Shown: piece by piece, positions 6,823 to 15,856 of the stretch
How the letters are laid out: each line of letters opens with the position of its first letter
Numbering within the stretch: the stretch's first letter is position 1
Assembly: GCA_039680175.1 (NCBI GenBank)
Contig: JBDKTO010000109.1
Location: forward strand, 1-33,938
Reading direction: 5' to 3'
Source: Veillonellales bacterium
GTDB lineage: Bacteria > Bacillota > Negativicutes > JAAYSF01
Length of the DNA: 33,938 nt
Notes under the pieces: model-generated
The model's input: the letters and a program-made list of their open reading frames with translations, nothing else
Databases searched by the model: none
What the model was told of the DNA's origin: nothing
Translations under genes and position numbers: made by a program

Positions 6823-7631
6823 AATACTCCGCTGAATACTGCAAGCCCGGTGAGTTTCAACCCATTGATCTGCTGGCGGCTGCGGCCGCCCGGGAAGTTT
6901 GCGACGGCGATGTCGTTTTTGCCGGTACAGGACTTCCCATGCTGGCTATTACCTTGGCACAGCATGAACAGGCTCCCAATGCCGTATGCATCTACGAAGG
7001 CGGGAGCATTGACGGGAGGCCGCTGAGTTTACCGACGTCTGTCGGCGATGCCCGCTGCACGTACCAGGCATCCAGGGCTTCCGGCTTGTTTGAAGCTTTT
7101 TACGGTCAACTGCATTCCGGTTATGTGGATCTTGGTTTTTTAGGCGGCGCTGAAATTGACAAATACGGCAATGTAAATTGTACGGTAATCGGCGATTACA
7201 ATCAGCCGAAAAAGAGATTTACCGGCAGCGGCGGTAATGCCGATATTTGTTCTTATGCGAGACGAACCGTATTTATTATGGTACAGGAGAAGCGCCGCTT
7301 TAGGGAAGAAGTTGATTATGTCACGTCGCCCGGATGGCGGGTTAAAAAATGGCCGTCAGGGGAATGGGCTTCCAAGCAGGAGGTGTACGGGTCGTATTTT
7401 AAGGGTGGAGTTTCCACTGTGATTACGGATATGGCCGTTTTTCGTTTTGATGAAACCGGCGAAATGTACCTGGATACCGTCCATCCCGGCTTTTCAGTGC
7501 AGGATGTGCTGGATCATGTTGATTTTAAGCTGAATGTAGACCGGGTATCAGGCGAGACGCTGCCACCAACGAAGAAACAAGTGGAATTACTTTACCACGT
7601 TATTGATCCGGAAGGGATTTTCCTGCCATAA
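6819..7631 (+). CDS. CoA-transferase subunit B (glutaconate CoA-transferase-like)
   Basis: This is the 270-residue catalytic partner of the preceding subunit. In family I CoA-transferases a glutamate of the B subunit forms the CoA thioester intermediate. Here Glu60 in IYEGG aligns with the common YESG segment and is the likely catalytic residue, which speaks against the related IpdAB-type hydrolases that lack it. Another family segment is LGFLGGAEIDKYGNVN. ATG 6819 overlaps the stop of subunit A. A hairpin over its stop codon, without a T-run, ends the cluster. The substrate is not determined. Confidence 0.85.
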   Translation: MKYSAEYCKPGEFQPIDLLAAAAAREVCDGDVVFAGTGLPMLAITLAQHEQAPNAVCIYEGGSIDGRPLSLPTSVGDARCTYQASRASGLFEAFYGQLHSGYVDLGFLGGAEIDKYGNVNCTVIGDYNQPKKRFTGSGGNADICSYARRTVFIMVQEKRRFREEVDYVTSPGWRVKKWPSGEWASKQEVYGSYFKGGVSTVITDMAVFRFDETGEMYLDTVHPGFSVQDVLDHVDFKLNVDRVSGETLPPTKKQVELLYHVIDPEGIFLP

Positions 7632-7650
7632 GCGGATTATGCCGCTTATG
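7627..7650 (+). other. hairpin spanning the stop codon of CoA-transferase subunit B
   Basis: Nine-base arms 7627-7635 and 7642-7650 pair perfectly around a 6-base loop. No T-tract follows, so this is not a canonical Rho-independent terminator. It could stabilise the 3' end of the operon mRNA or act as a weak or Rho-assisted stop. Confidence 0.5.
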
Positions 7651-7675
7651 GTGATAATTTGCATAGTTCTCCCTA

Positions 7676-7705
7676 TTTACATCTCATGGGTAAATAAGGT
7701 AAAAT
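7676..7705 (+). promoter_or_regulatory. sigma-A-type promoter upstream of a leader/small RNA and the DUF4321-maf genes
   Basis: A -35 box TTTACA (7676-7681) and a -10 box TAAAAT (7700-7705) are separated by 18 bases. Transcription would start near 7712. The nearest downstream signal is a terminator at 7797-7829, before the first gene at 7887. Confidence 0.6.
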
Positions 7706-7711
7706 AATAAT

Positions 7712-7829
7712 GGCTGTGAGTCAAGTGTCGGGGAAATGGTTCACCTGCTTTAGGTTTTGATTTTGCAAAATAGTATGGCGGGGGAATTTTTATACCAAAA
7801 GTCCTTGCTTTATGCAAGGATTTCTTTTG
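7712..7829 (+). ncRNA. putative short leader or small RNA ending at an intrinsic terminator
   Basis: The stretch between the promoter at 7676-7705 and the terminator at 7797-7829 would give an RNA of about 118 bases. Small internal hairpins are visible: ACCT/AGGT near 7743-7755 and the palindrome ATTTTGCAAAAT near 7760-7771. No convincing ORF is seen and I recognise no known riboswitch class. It may be an attenuated leader of the DUF4321-maf-radC-mreB cluster or an independent small RNA. Confidence 0.3.
7797..7829 (+). terminator. intrinsic terminator/attenuator before the DUF4321 gene
   Basis: TCCTTGC (7802-7808) pairs with GCAAGGA (7814-7820) around TTTAT, followed by TTTCTTTT. An A-run before the left arm can extend the pairing. 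It stands between a good promoter and the first gene at 7887, so it may act as an attenuator. Confidence 0.75.
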
Positions 7830-7886
7830 TTTGTTGTAGAAGCATTACTGCATCGGTAGGGCAGAGTAAAACTGGGAGGTAATAGA

Positions 7887-8159
7887 TTGAGAAGCAGCAG
7901 AAGCACAAATTATGGTATAATGGCTCTATTTTTAATTACCGGTGCGGTTTTAGGCGGTATTCTGGGAGAATTTATCGCGGGCTCAGCGACTTTGTCAGGA
8001 CTGGCACCTTATTTTGTAAAAACGTTTCCCGTTTTTGATATGCCGCCGGTTACCATAAATTTGTATGTGATTAAGCTGGTCGTGGGGTTTGCCTTATATC
8101 CGAATTTAATCAGTATTTTGGGAATGCTAGTAGCAATTCTGTTGTTTCGGCGGTTCTAG
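7887..8159 (+). CDS. DUF4321 small membrane protein
   Basis: This 90-residue protein has two hydrophobic segments, about residues 9-27 and 58-87, and a short loop between them. It matches the pattern of the DUF4321 family, which is often found next to maf in Firmicutes. Function is unknown; it should sit in the cytoplasmic membrane. TTG 7887 is chosen because the strong site GGGAGGT (7874-7880) lies 6 bases upstream. It precedes maf by 32 bases and is probably cotranscribed with it. Confidence 0.75.
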   Translation: MRSSRSTNYGIMALFLITGAVLGGILGEFIAGSATLSGLAPYFVKTFPVFDMPPVTINLYVIKLVVGFALYPNLISILGMLVAILLFRRF

Positions 8160-8191
8160 CATTTCAGCTGTAGATAAACCGGGAGGTTACT

Positions 8192-8761
8192 ATGACAATC
8201 ATTCTGGCGTCCGCTTCACCAAGACGGCGGGAGTTATTAGAGCAGGTGGGCTGTGAATTCAGCATTATTACCAGTGATGTGGAAGAAGACAATACCCGTC
8301 AGATGATGCCGGCGAAGCTGGCAGTAAGTCACGCTCAGGCGAAAGCTTTGGCGGTGGCGTCAACCCTGTCCCGGCAATCTGTCGTGATTGGCGCGGATAC
8401 GATAGTGGTCTTTGGCGGAAAAGTGTACGGTAAGCCCGCGGATGGGGCGGATGCGCGTCGCATGCTGCTGAATTTAGCCGGAAAAGATCATCAGGTGATT
8501 ACCGGAATTGCTGTAGTGAAGGGTGAAAATCTTTGGACGGACGTTGCCGTTACTGCTGTACGGCTCGCCGACCTGACTGCGAAACAAATTGAAGCATATG
8601 TTAATACCGGTGAGCCTATGGACAAGGCCGGTGCTTATGCCATTCAGGGAAAGGGAGCTCTTTTTGTGGAATCCATCCAGGGTTCGTATTCCAATGTTGT
8701 GGGGCTGCCTTTAAAGACATTAGCGGATTTGCTGAAAAAGGCGGGTGTCAGTTTATTGTGA
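8192..8761 (+). CDS. maf: Maf nucleoside triphosphate pyrophosphatase
   Basis: Maf proteins hydrolyse nucleoside triphosphates such as dTTP and UTP, or modified nucleotides, to monophosphates, and overexpression affects septum formation in Bacillus. The N-terminal signature ASASPRRRELL and the segments GADTIVV and GKP, with later AYAIQGKGALFVE, are clear. The length of 189 residues is normal. ATG 8192 follows GGGAGGT. Its last codons overlap the radC start (GTGA), so the two are coupled. The neighbourhood with mreB and min genes is typical. Confidence 0.95.
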   Translation: MTIILASASPRRRELLEQVGCEFSIITSDVEEDNTRQMMPAKLAVSHAQAKALAVASTLSRQSVVIGADTIVVFGGKVYGKPADGADARRMLLNLAGKDHQVITGIAVVKGENLWTDVAVTAVRLADLTAKQIEAYVNTGEPMDKAGAYAIQGKGALFVESIQGSYSNVVGLPLKTLADLLKKAGVSLL

Positions 8762-9462
8762 ACGATACTGTTAAGCCACTTATGATGAAGGAACTACCGG
8801 AGGATGAGCGCCCGCGGGAGAAAATGCTTATCCACGGGGCACAGGCTCTGAGTAATGCGGAGTTATTAGCGATACTGCTTCGTACCGGGACAAGACAGGA
8901 GCCGGTGGTCAGTCTGGCTCAGCGGATTTTAAAAAAATTTGAGGGGGACGGACTGTCGGCCCTGGCTGCAGTCAAGCCTCAGGAATTAAGCCAAGTCAGA
9001 GGCGTGGGACCGGCAAAGGCAGTCACCGTTATGGCTGCAATTGAATTGGGAACGCGGCTTCAATCCCAGGCAGCTGCCCGCCGTCCGGTGATTCGCTCGC
9101 CGCAGGATGCGGCGGATCTCATGATGGCCCGGCTGCGTTATGAATCCCGGGAGCACTTTATGGTGTTGCTGTTGTCAACGAAAAATCATGTGATTGCAAC
9201 ATCGGTAATATCAGTAGGCAGTTTAAACGCTTCGATTGTTCATCCCCGGGAATTATTTCGGGAAGCGATTTGTTATTCGGCGGCAGCGGTTATTTTGATC
9301 CATAATCATCCCAGCGGCGATCCTGCGCCAAGCCAGGAAGATATTGTTTTGACGAAAAAATTGGTGGAAGCCGGGCAATTGTTAGACATTACTGTTTTGG
9401 ATCACGTAATTATTGGGGATAATAGGTATGTCAGCCTAAAAGAAAAGGGAATAATAGGATAG
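8758..9462 (+). CDS. radC: RadC/YsnA-family JAMM domain protein
   Basis: This 234-residue protein has an N-terminal helix-hairpin-helix region (VRGVGPAKAV) and a C-terminal JAB/MPN metalloprotease-like domain. The metal motif HxHx7SxxD is intact: His182, His184, Ser192 and Asp195. The family was once linked to DNA repair, but its actual activity is uncertain. GTG 8758 overlaps the maf stop by four bases. The maf-radC-mreB order is conserved in Firmicutes. Confidence 0.94.
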   Translation: MNDTVKPLMMKELPEDERPREKMLIHGAQALSNAELLAILLRTGTRQEPVVSLAQRILKKFEGDGLSALAAVKPQELSQVRGVGPAKAVTVMAAIELGTRLQSQAAARRPVIRSPQDAADLMMARLRYESREHFMVLLLSTKNHVIATSVISVGSLNASIVHPRELFREAICYSAAAVILIHNHPSGDPAPSQEDIVLTKKLVEAGQLLDITVLDHVIIGDNRYVSLKEKGIIG

Positions 9463-9483
9463 CATTTGAGTTGCCGGCTTTAG

Positions 9484-10554
<1,071 letters not shown>

Positions 10555-10577
10555 GATAGGAGAGAGGAGCCGAAATT

Positions 10578-11495
10578 GTGGGAGCTTTTAACAAAAAGAC
10601 GGTCGTCTTGGCGGTGACTATAGTAACCGTCTTTTTGCTGGCCATTTCTGCGGTCCATGGTAAATATCAGTTTTCCTATATGGAGAAAGTGATTACAACG
10701 ATTTTGGCACCGGGTGAATATGTTTTTTCTCGGATAGGGTTTGGATTCCGGCGAGTCGGATTATTTACCGGTGAAATGATGACGGTATATCGTGACAATC
10801 AGACGTTACGGTCGGAAAATGAACAACTCCGTCAAAATAATCTAAATATTAGCGAGATCGTGGCAGAAAATACGAGGCTGCAGGCGATGCTTGCTTATAA
10901 GACGGGGACGCCGCAATTTGATTTAGTGCTGGCGAAAGTGATTGCCCGGGATCCGGGAACCTGGACCAGCATTATTGTAATCAATCGTGGCTCTGCCGAT
11001 GGCATTACCAAGGATATGCCGGTGGTTACACCTCAGGGGCTGGCGGGGAATGTAATCCGTGTTTACAGCAATACGGCTAAAGTGCAGTTGCTTCTGGATC
11101 CTCGCAGCGCGGTGGGAGCCTTGGTTCAGCGGCCGGAATCGAGAGTGGCGGCTATTGTGGAAGGCAATGGGGCGAGTCCTTTTGTCCCAAGAATGGTGAA
11201 TGTGGCCCGGGATGCCGATATTATTAACGGCGATCAGATTATTACCTCCGGTTTTGGCGGGATTTATCCGAAAGGGCTGCTAATAGGGGAAGTCGTTGAT
11301 GTAGTTAATGAGGAAGGCGGTTTATTAAAATATGCTATTCTGAAGCCGGCAGTGGATTTTGATCGACTGGAAGAAGTCTTTGTGATTATACGTTCACGGG
11401 AACCGGTACCTGTTTTACCGGCAGCTCCCTCTGCGCCCCAGGGAAGTCAAAATGGACAAAAGACACTTTTGCCGCAAGGGGCGAAAGGCCAATGA
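10578..11495 (+). CDS. mreC: rod-shape determining protein MreC
   Basis: MreC links cytoplasmic MreB to the peptidoglycan synthases outside the membrane. The 305-residue protein has a single N-terminal membrane helix (about residues 7-24). A coiled-coil stretch (about 65-105, rich in Glu, Asn and Leu) comes next, then the beta-rich domain with VINRGSADGI and DPRSAVGALVQ. The tail is rich in proline, alanine and glutamine. GTG 10578 follows AGGAG by 8 bases. Its stop overlaps the mreD start. Confidence 0.95.
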   Translation: MGAFNKKTVVLAVTIVTVFLLAISAVHGKYQFSYMEKVITTILAPGEYVFSRIGFGFRRVGLFTGEMMTVYRDNQTLRSENEQLRQNNLNISEIVAENTRLQAMLAYKTGTPQFDLVLAKVIARDPGTWTSIIVINRGSADGITKDMPVVTPQGLAGNVIRVYSNTAKVQLLLDPRSAVGALVQRPESRVAAIVEGNGASPFVPRMVNVARDADIINGDQIITSGFGGIYPKGLLIGEVVDVVNEEGGLLKYAILKPAVDFDRLEEVFVIIRSREPVPVLPAAPSAPQGSQNGQKTLLPQGAKGQ

Positions 11496-11977
11496 TCGTG
11501 CTGATGTGGACAGGAGTACTCTTAGTGGCTGTTATTTTGCAGTCAACCATTTTGCCGCTGCTTGCAGTTCACGGCGTGTGGCCTGATTTATTGCTGCTGG
11601 TAGTAGTGTCCTCCAGCTTGTTGCTGGGCAAAGAACATGGTGTGGGAATTGGCTTTTTTGCCGGTTTGATCCAGGATTTGGCCTCGGGAAATATTTTTGG
11701 CCTGAATATCCTTTCTAAGCTGGCTACCGGTTATTGTTTCGGACTGGCGGAACGCAAGGTATTTAAGGATCATATTTTGCTGCCGGTAATAATGGTCGCA
11801 ATGGCCACGTTGTTTAATGGCGCCATTATGCTGGCGGTGCTGTTTGTATTGGGTTATCAGGTGGACATTTTACCGGCGGTGCGGCATAAGATACTGCCGC
11901 TTCTGTTCTATAATATGGTTTTTTCCATTCCAATTCATCAGATTGTCTATCGTTTAAGCCGAATACAAAAAAACTGA
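11492..11977 (+). CDS. mreD: rod-shape determining protein MreD
   Basis: This 161-residue, strongly hydrophobic protein has about five membrane-spanning segments and the family-like pattern WPDLLLLVVV...FFAGLIQDL. MreD is the integral membrane partner of MreC in the elongasome. The ATG at 11492 overlaps the mreC stop (ATGA), and the PBP2 gene follows 31 bases later. The call relies on topology, length and position as well as these motifs. Confidence 0.93.
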   Translation: MIVLMWTGVLLVAVILQSTILPLLAVHGVWPDLLLLVVVSSSLLLGKEHGVGIGFFAGLIQDLASGNIFGLNILSKLATGYCFGLAERKVFKDHILLPVIMVAMATLFNGAIMLAVLFVLGYQVDILPAVRHKILPLLFYNMVFSIPIHQIVYRLSRIQKN

Positions 11978-12008
11978 TTCATGTATGCAGGAGAGGAGGG
12001 CGATTGCC

Positions 12009-13841
12009 GTGCAGGGTAAGCCTTCAAGCCATCGGTTAGATATATTGGCCTTCATTGTGATTTTCGTATTTTTAGCGCTTATCGGTCGATTGAGTTATCT
12101 GCAGGTTGCACAGGGCAGCTATTATGGGCGGCTGGCAGATGGCAATCGCATCCGTCTTATTCCGGCTATGGCGCCGCGAGGTATTTTTTATGATCGCAAC
12201 GGGATACCTTTAGTGTCCAATCGTCCTGGCTTCACCGTATCTATTTTACCGATAACCGGTCCGGTGGCGGAAGACGTTATTACAAATTTAGCGGAGATAC
12301 TGGGAATCGGCAGTGATGAGATTCACGCAAAACTGGCACAGCGTTCAGGTTCTTTTGAGCCGATTCGCATTAAGAATGATCTTGGACCGGAAATTGTCAC
12401 TAAAATTGAGGAGCGGCGCAATGAGCTGCCGGGTGTAGTCATTGAAATTCAGCCCATCCGCAATTATGTCAATAATGAACTGGGTGCCCATATTTTTGGC
12501 TATGTTAGTGAAATCAACGATGTTGAGCTGAAGCAAGGAAAAGCCCAGGGATATAAATCCGGCGACATTATTGGCAAATTCGGCCTGGAGAAGGTATATG
12601 ATCATGAATTGAGGGGAGTCGACGGCGGCGGCCAGGTGGAAGTCGATGTTACCGGCCGGCCGGTGCATGTGCTGGGGAAGAAGGAACCGGTTCCCGGCGA
12701 TAATCTGGTTCTAACCATTGACAGCAGGATACAAAAAGCCGCTGAAAAAGCAATCGACGAGCAGCTCAGCTATCTGCAGACGAAAACCGAGAATGTGAAC
12801 GCTAAGGCTGCGGCTGCGGTAGTCATTAATCCGAAAACCGGTGAGATACTGGCTATGGTAAGCCGGCCGACATTCAATCCCAATTTGTTTTCCGGCGGAA
12901 TTTCTTCCAAGGATTGGAATGCCTTAAACAGCAATCCTTATCATCCCATGGATAATAAGGTTATTTCCGGGGAATATCCCCCTGGATCTACATTTAAGAT
13001 TGTTACCGGAGCTGCCGCGTTGGAACTGGGGAAAGTGACGCCGGAAGAAAAAATTTTAGATACCGGTCATCACTGGCTGATTCCTAAGGGGAATTCTGAG
13101 GGAGAAGCTCTGGGATGGATTGATTTTAAAGTAGCTCTGGCAAAATCGGATAACGTTTATTTTTACGAAATGGGCAATCGTCTGGGGATTGACAACCTGG
13201 AAAAATATGCCCGGATGTTTGGCCTGGGAGCGGTAACCGGCATCAATCTGCCGGAAGAAACGGACGGATTGGTGGCCAATCGGCGTTACAAAGAGAAGGT
13301 ATATAAAGAAGACTGGTATTTATCGGAAACTTTTGATGCTGCTATTGGTCAGGGGTTTCAACTGGTAACACCGCTTCAAATGGCAGTATTAATGGGCGAA
13401 GTGGCCAACGGAGGTCATCGTTACCGTCCGTATTTGGTTAGCAAAATTACCTCTGCCAGCGGGGATCCCTTAAAAATTTTTGCCCCCGAAGAACTGGGGC
13501 AGATCACTCTTTCCGATGAAACACTTACTCTGATTCGCCAGTCACTGCGGGAGGTGGCAGAGGAAGGGGGTACGGCGGGCAGTCTGTTTCATGATTTTCC
13601 TATCACCATAGCCGGTAAAACCGGTACGGCGGAAAACCCTCACGGTCGGGATCATGGCTGGTTTGTGGCCTATGCACCCTTTGATGATCCCCGGGTAGCG
13701 GTTGTGGTTATTGTTGAACAGGGAGGATTTGGTACCTCTTCTGCTGCTCCTATTGCCAAAAAGATATTAGAGGCGGCTTTTAATGTTAATCAGCCGGTTA
13801 CCGAGGCTGTCAAAGTCTATCGACCGAACACTGCAATATAG
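12009..13841 (+). CDS. mrdA: penicillin-binding protein 2, elongation-specific transpeptidase
   Basis: This class B penicillin-binding protein cross-links peptidoglycan during cell elongation with RodA. It has an N-terminal membrane helix (about residues 12-30), a dimerisation domain starting PRGIFYDRNG, and a transpeptidase domain with Ser327-Thr-Phe-Lys, Ser380-Asp-Asn and Lys537-Thr-Gly. GTG 12009 is chosen because GGAGGG ends 8 bases upstream. An in-frame ATG at 11985 has no ribosome site and would add eight residues. The resulting 610 residues fit the family. Confidence 0.95.
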   Translation: MQGKPSSHRLDILAFIVIFVFLALIGRLSYLQVAQGSYYGRLADGNRIRLIPAMAPRGIFYDRNGIPLVSNRPGFTVSILPITGPVAEDVITNLAEILGIGSDEIHAKLAQRSGSFEPIRIKNDLGPEIVTKIEERRNELPGVVIEIQPIRNYVNNELGAHIFGYVSEINDVELKQGKAQGYKSGDIIGKFGLEKVYDHELRGVDGGGQVEVDVTGRPVHVLGKKEPVPGDNLVLTIDSRIQKAAEKAIDEQLSYLQTKTENVNAKAAAAVVINPKTGEILAMVSRPTFNPNLFSGGISSKDWNALNSNPYHPMDNKVISGEYPPGSTFKIVTGAAALELGKVTPEEKILDTGHHWLIPKGNSEGEALGWIDFKVALAKSDNVYFYEMGNRLGIDNLEKYARMFGLGAVTGINLPEETDGLVANRRYKEKVYKEDWYLSETFDAAIGQGFQLVTPLQMAVLMGEVANGGHRYRPYLVSKITSASGDPLKIFAPEELGQITLSDETLTLIRQSLREVAEEGGTAGSLFHDFPITIAGKTGTAENPHGRDHGWFVAYAPFDDPRVAVVVIVEQGGFGTSSAAPIAKKILEAAFNVNQPVTEAVKVYRPNTAI

Positions 13842-13939
13842 CAAGTTTTTCGGTATTGTATTGCAGGAGAATTGGTAAATAAAGCGAATTTTAGAATCAT
13901 GTGAACTATATGGGACATGGCAATTATTAGGAGAACGAT

Positions 13940-14566
13940 ATGGGTGACAGCGTTGTATTTAAAGGCAGAAAAAATGGTTTGCAGCTAATTATTAATGAGT
14001 CGGTGGAGTTTGAAGAGATTGTCGGACAATTAAAGGCTAAGCTGGAGGCTGCTGCGGATTTTTTCAGTACCGGGGCTGCCGTGCAGGTACCGTCGGCAGA
14101 ACGGCTGCTTTCACCGGAGCAACAAAATGAATTGCAGCAGGTGTTTAGCGAGCATGGCCTTATCTGGCAGGAATCGACGCCAGCAGAGCTTCCGGCAGGC
14201 AGCGGACAAGAATCCCAGGCTGATTCAGACGCAACGGAGAAGTCTCAGACACTCATTGTTGCCAGAACGATTCGCGGTGGACAGGAAGTAACCCATAGCG
14301 GTATGATTGTCATTTTAGGTGACGTAAACCCAGGTGCGAAGGTGGTCGCCGGCAGGGATATCGTTATTCATGGGGCTTGTCGCGGTGTTGTTCATGCCGG
14401 GGCATTTGGCGATACGAGTGCAACGATAACCGCCAACCAGCTGCTGGCATCTCAAATTCGAATTGCCGGACTGATTGCCAGAGCGCCGGATCATCTGGAT
14501 AAACCGGCCTATGTAGAAACGGCACGAATTCAGAATGGTATTGTGCTCATTGAACCAGCGAAATAG
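13940..14566 (+). CDS. minC: septum site-determining protein MinC
   Basis: MinC blocks FtsZ ring formation away from midcell when recruited to the membrane by MinD. The C-terminal beta-helix domain (about residues 105-208) is clear, with ILGDVNPGAKVVAGRDIVIHG and AGAFGD. The N-terminal FtsZ-binding domain (about 1-95) is less conserved, with a polar linker between. The length of 208 residues is typical. ATG 13940 follows AGGAGAAC, and minD starts 15 bases after its stop. Confidence 0.95.
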   Translation: MGDSVVFKGRKNGLQLIINESVEFEEIVGQLKAKLEAAADFFSTGAAVQVPSAERLLSPEQQNELQQVFSEHGLIWQESTPAELPAGSGQESQADSDATEKSQTLIVARTIRGGQEVTHSGMIVILGDVNPGAKVVAGRDIVIHGACRGVVHAGAFGDTSATITANQLLASQIRIAGLIARAPDHLDKPAYVETARIQNGIVLIEPAK

Positions 14567-14581
14567 GAGGGCTTCCAGCAT

Positions 14582-15373
14582 ATGGGTGAGGTAATTGTTA
14601 TAACTTCAGGCAAAGGCGGTGTTGGCAAGACAACGACAACTGCCAATCTGGGTACCGGTTTCGCTTTAATGGGGAAAAAAGTTGTATTGGTGGATGCCGA
14701 TATCGGGCTGCGTAATCTAGATGTGGTTATGGGGCTGGAGAATCGCATTGTGTATGATCTTGTGGATGTGACCGAAGGAAACTGCCGTTTGAAGCAGGCT
14801 TTAATTCGGGACAAGCGTTATGAGACACTTTATTTGCTGCCGGCTGCCCAGACCAGGGATAAAACTGCCGTCAATCCCGATCAGATGCGGTTGCTGTGCC
14901 AGGATTTGGCTCAGGAGTTTGATTACGTTCTTATCGATTGTCCTGCCGGGATTGAACAAGGTTTTAAAAATGCTATTGCCGGCGCCGACCGAGCCATTAT
15001 TGTGACTACGCCGGAAGTTTCGGCGGTTCGTGATGCGGATCGAATCATCGGCTTGCTGGAGTCGGAAGGGAAAAGCAATCCTAAATTGATTGTCAATCGC
15101 ATCCGGCCTCAGATGGTAAAAAAAGGGGACATGATGGATATTGACGATATTATCGAAATTTTGGCGGTCGATTTATTAGGAATCATTCCGGAAGATGAGT
15201 ATATTGTCATTTCCACCAACCGGGGAGAACCGGCCATTACCAATCCGGTTTCGACGGCGAGTACTGCCTATAAAAACATTGTCCGCCGGCTGATGGGAGA
15301 GAATGTTCCCTTAATGACTTTTGAGGTTCATGACGGATTCTTCGATAAACTGAAAAGAATATTTGGATTTTAG
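14582..15373 (+). CDS. minD: septum site-determining ATPase MinD
   Basis: MinD is the membrane-cycling ATPase that carries MinC. The deviant Walker A motif KGGVGKT is at residues 11-17, followed by ADIGLRNLDVVMGLE and DCPAGIE. The C-terminal FFDKLKRIFGF can form the amphipathic membrane-targeting helix. The 263-residue length is normal. The ribosome site AGGAGGG lies within 20 bases upstream. The minE start is 13 bases after the stop, consistent with a minCDE operon. Confidence 0.97.
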   Translation: MGEVIVITSGKGGVGKTTTTANLGTGFALMGKKVVLVDADIGLRNLDVVMGLENRIVYDLVDVTEGNCRLKQALIRDKRYETLYLLPAAQTRDKTAVNPDQMRLLCQDLAQEFDYVLIDCPAGIEQGFKNAIAGADRAIIVTTPEVSAVRDADRIIGLLESEGKSNPKLIVNRIRPQMVKKGDMMDIDDIIEILAVDLLGIIPEDEYIVISTNRGEPAITNPVSTASTAYKNIVRRLMGENVPLMTFEVHDGFFDKLKRIFGF

Positions 15374-15386
15374 GGGGGGGATAACT

Positions 15387-15665
15387 GTGCTTGAGCTAAT
15401 ACGAAAATTGTTCGCTAAGGAGTCAGTCGGCTCGAAAGATATTGCGAAGGAACGTCTCCGCCTGGTATTGGTTCATGACCGGGTCAATGTATCGCCGCAG
15501 TTTATGGAAGTCCTCAAAGATGATATGATCAGAGTGATTTCAAACTACATGGAGATCAACGAGAAGGATATGGAAGTGAATCTTACCAATACCAAAACAT
15601 CAGTGGCACTGATTGCCAATATTCCGGTAAACCGGATGAAGCGGGGTGTTATTTCCGATGATTAA
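15387..15665 (+). CDS. minE: cell division topological specificity factor MinE
   Basis: MinE stimulates the MinD ATPase and makes the Min system oscillate. GTG 15387 is chosen because the G-run 15373-15380 acts as ribosome site and the protein then begins MLELIRKLF, like known MinE. A frame-compatible TTG at 15363 lies inside minD and has no site. The resulting 92 residues include the anti-MinCD segment (about 10-35) and the dimerisation strands ending NRMKRGV. Having MinE as well as sporulation genes is typical of clostridial and Negativicutes lineages, unlike Bacillus. Confidence 0.95.
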   Translation: MLELIRKLFAKESVGSKDIAKERLRLVLVHDRVNVSPQFMEVLKDDMIRVISNYMEINEKDMEVNLTNTKTSVALIANIPVNRMKRGVISDD

Positions 15666-15670
15666 TCATC

Positions 15671-15710
15671 TGAGGACACAGAAGCACAGACTTCTGTGTC
15701 TCATTTTTTT
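15671..15710 (+). terminator. Rho-independent terminator after minE
   Basis: Ten-base arms 15675-15684 and 15691-15700 pair perfectly, with an extra TGA/TCA extension, and seven T follow. This ends the mreB-minE transcription unit before rodA. Confidence 0.93.
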
Positions 15711-15781
15711 GCCACTGCAGCAACCTCAATTTGATTACCGCGCCGTGCAACGTAAGGTGAAAGGGAGGACAGGATGCTAAC

Positions 15782-15799
15782 CGCAGAGAGCGCAGAGAG
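15782..15799 (+). repeat. two-copy 9-base tandem repeat
   Basis: CGCAGAGAG occurs twice head to tail, with a further CGCAGAG-like flavour of widespread intergenic repeats. It sits in the 248-base gap between minE and rodA, inside a possible 13-codon ORF (15774-15815) that has a GGGAGG site. I cannot say which of these matters. Confidence 0.45.
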
Positions 15800-15820
15800 A
15801 TATCGGCTGAAATGATGGTA

Positions 15821-15856
15821 TTGCCACTGGACGTGAAGGGGAAATACTATTATAAT
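15821..15856 (+). promoter_or_regulatory. candidate promoter for rodA
   Basis: TTGCCA (15821-15826) and TACTAT (15845-15850) are 18 bases apart. An even better -10 box, TATAAT (15851-15856), overlaps but has a poor -35 partner. A promoter is expected here because a terminator precedes it and rodA starts at 15914. Confidence 0.45.

Noticed and set aside
13831-13866. Terminator between mrdA and minC
   Set aside because: Eight-base arms 13831-13838 and 13859-13866 can pair, but the loop is 20 bases and no T-run follows, so it is not a convincing terminator.
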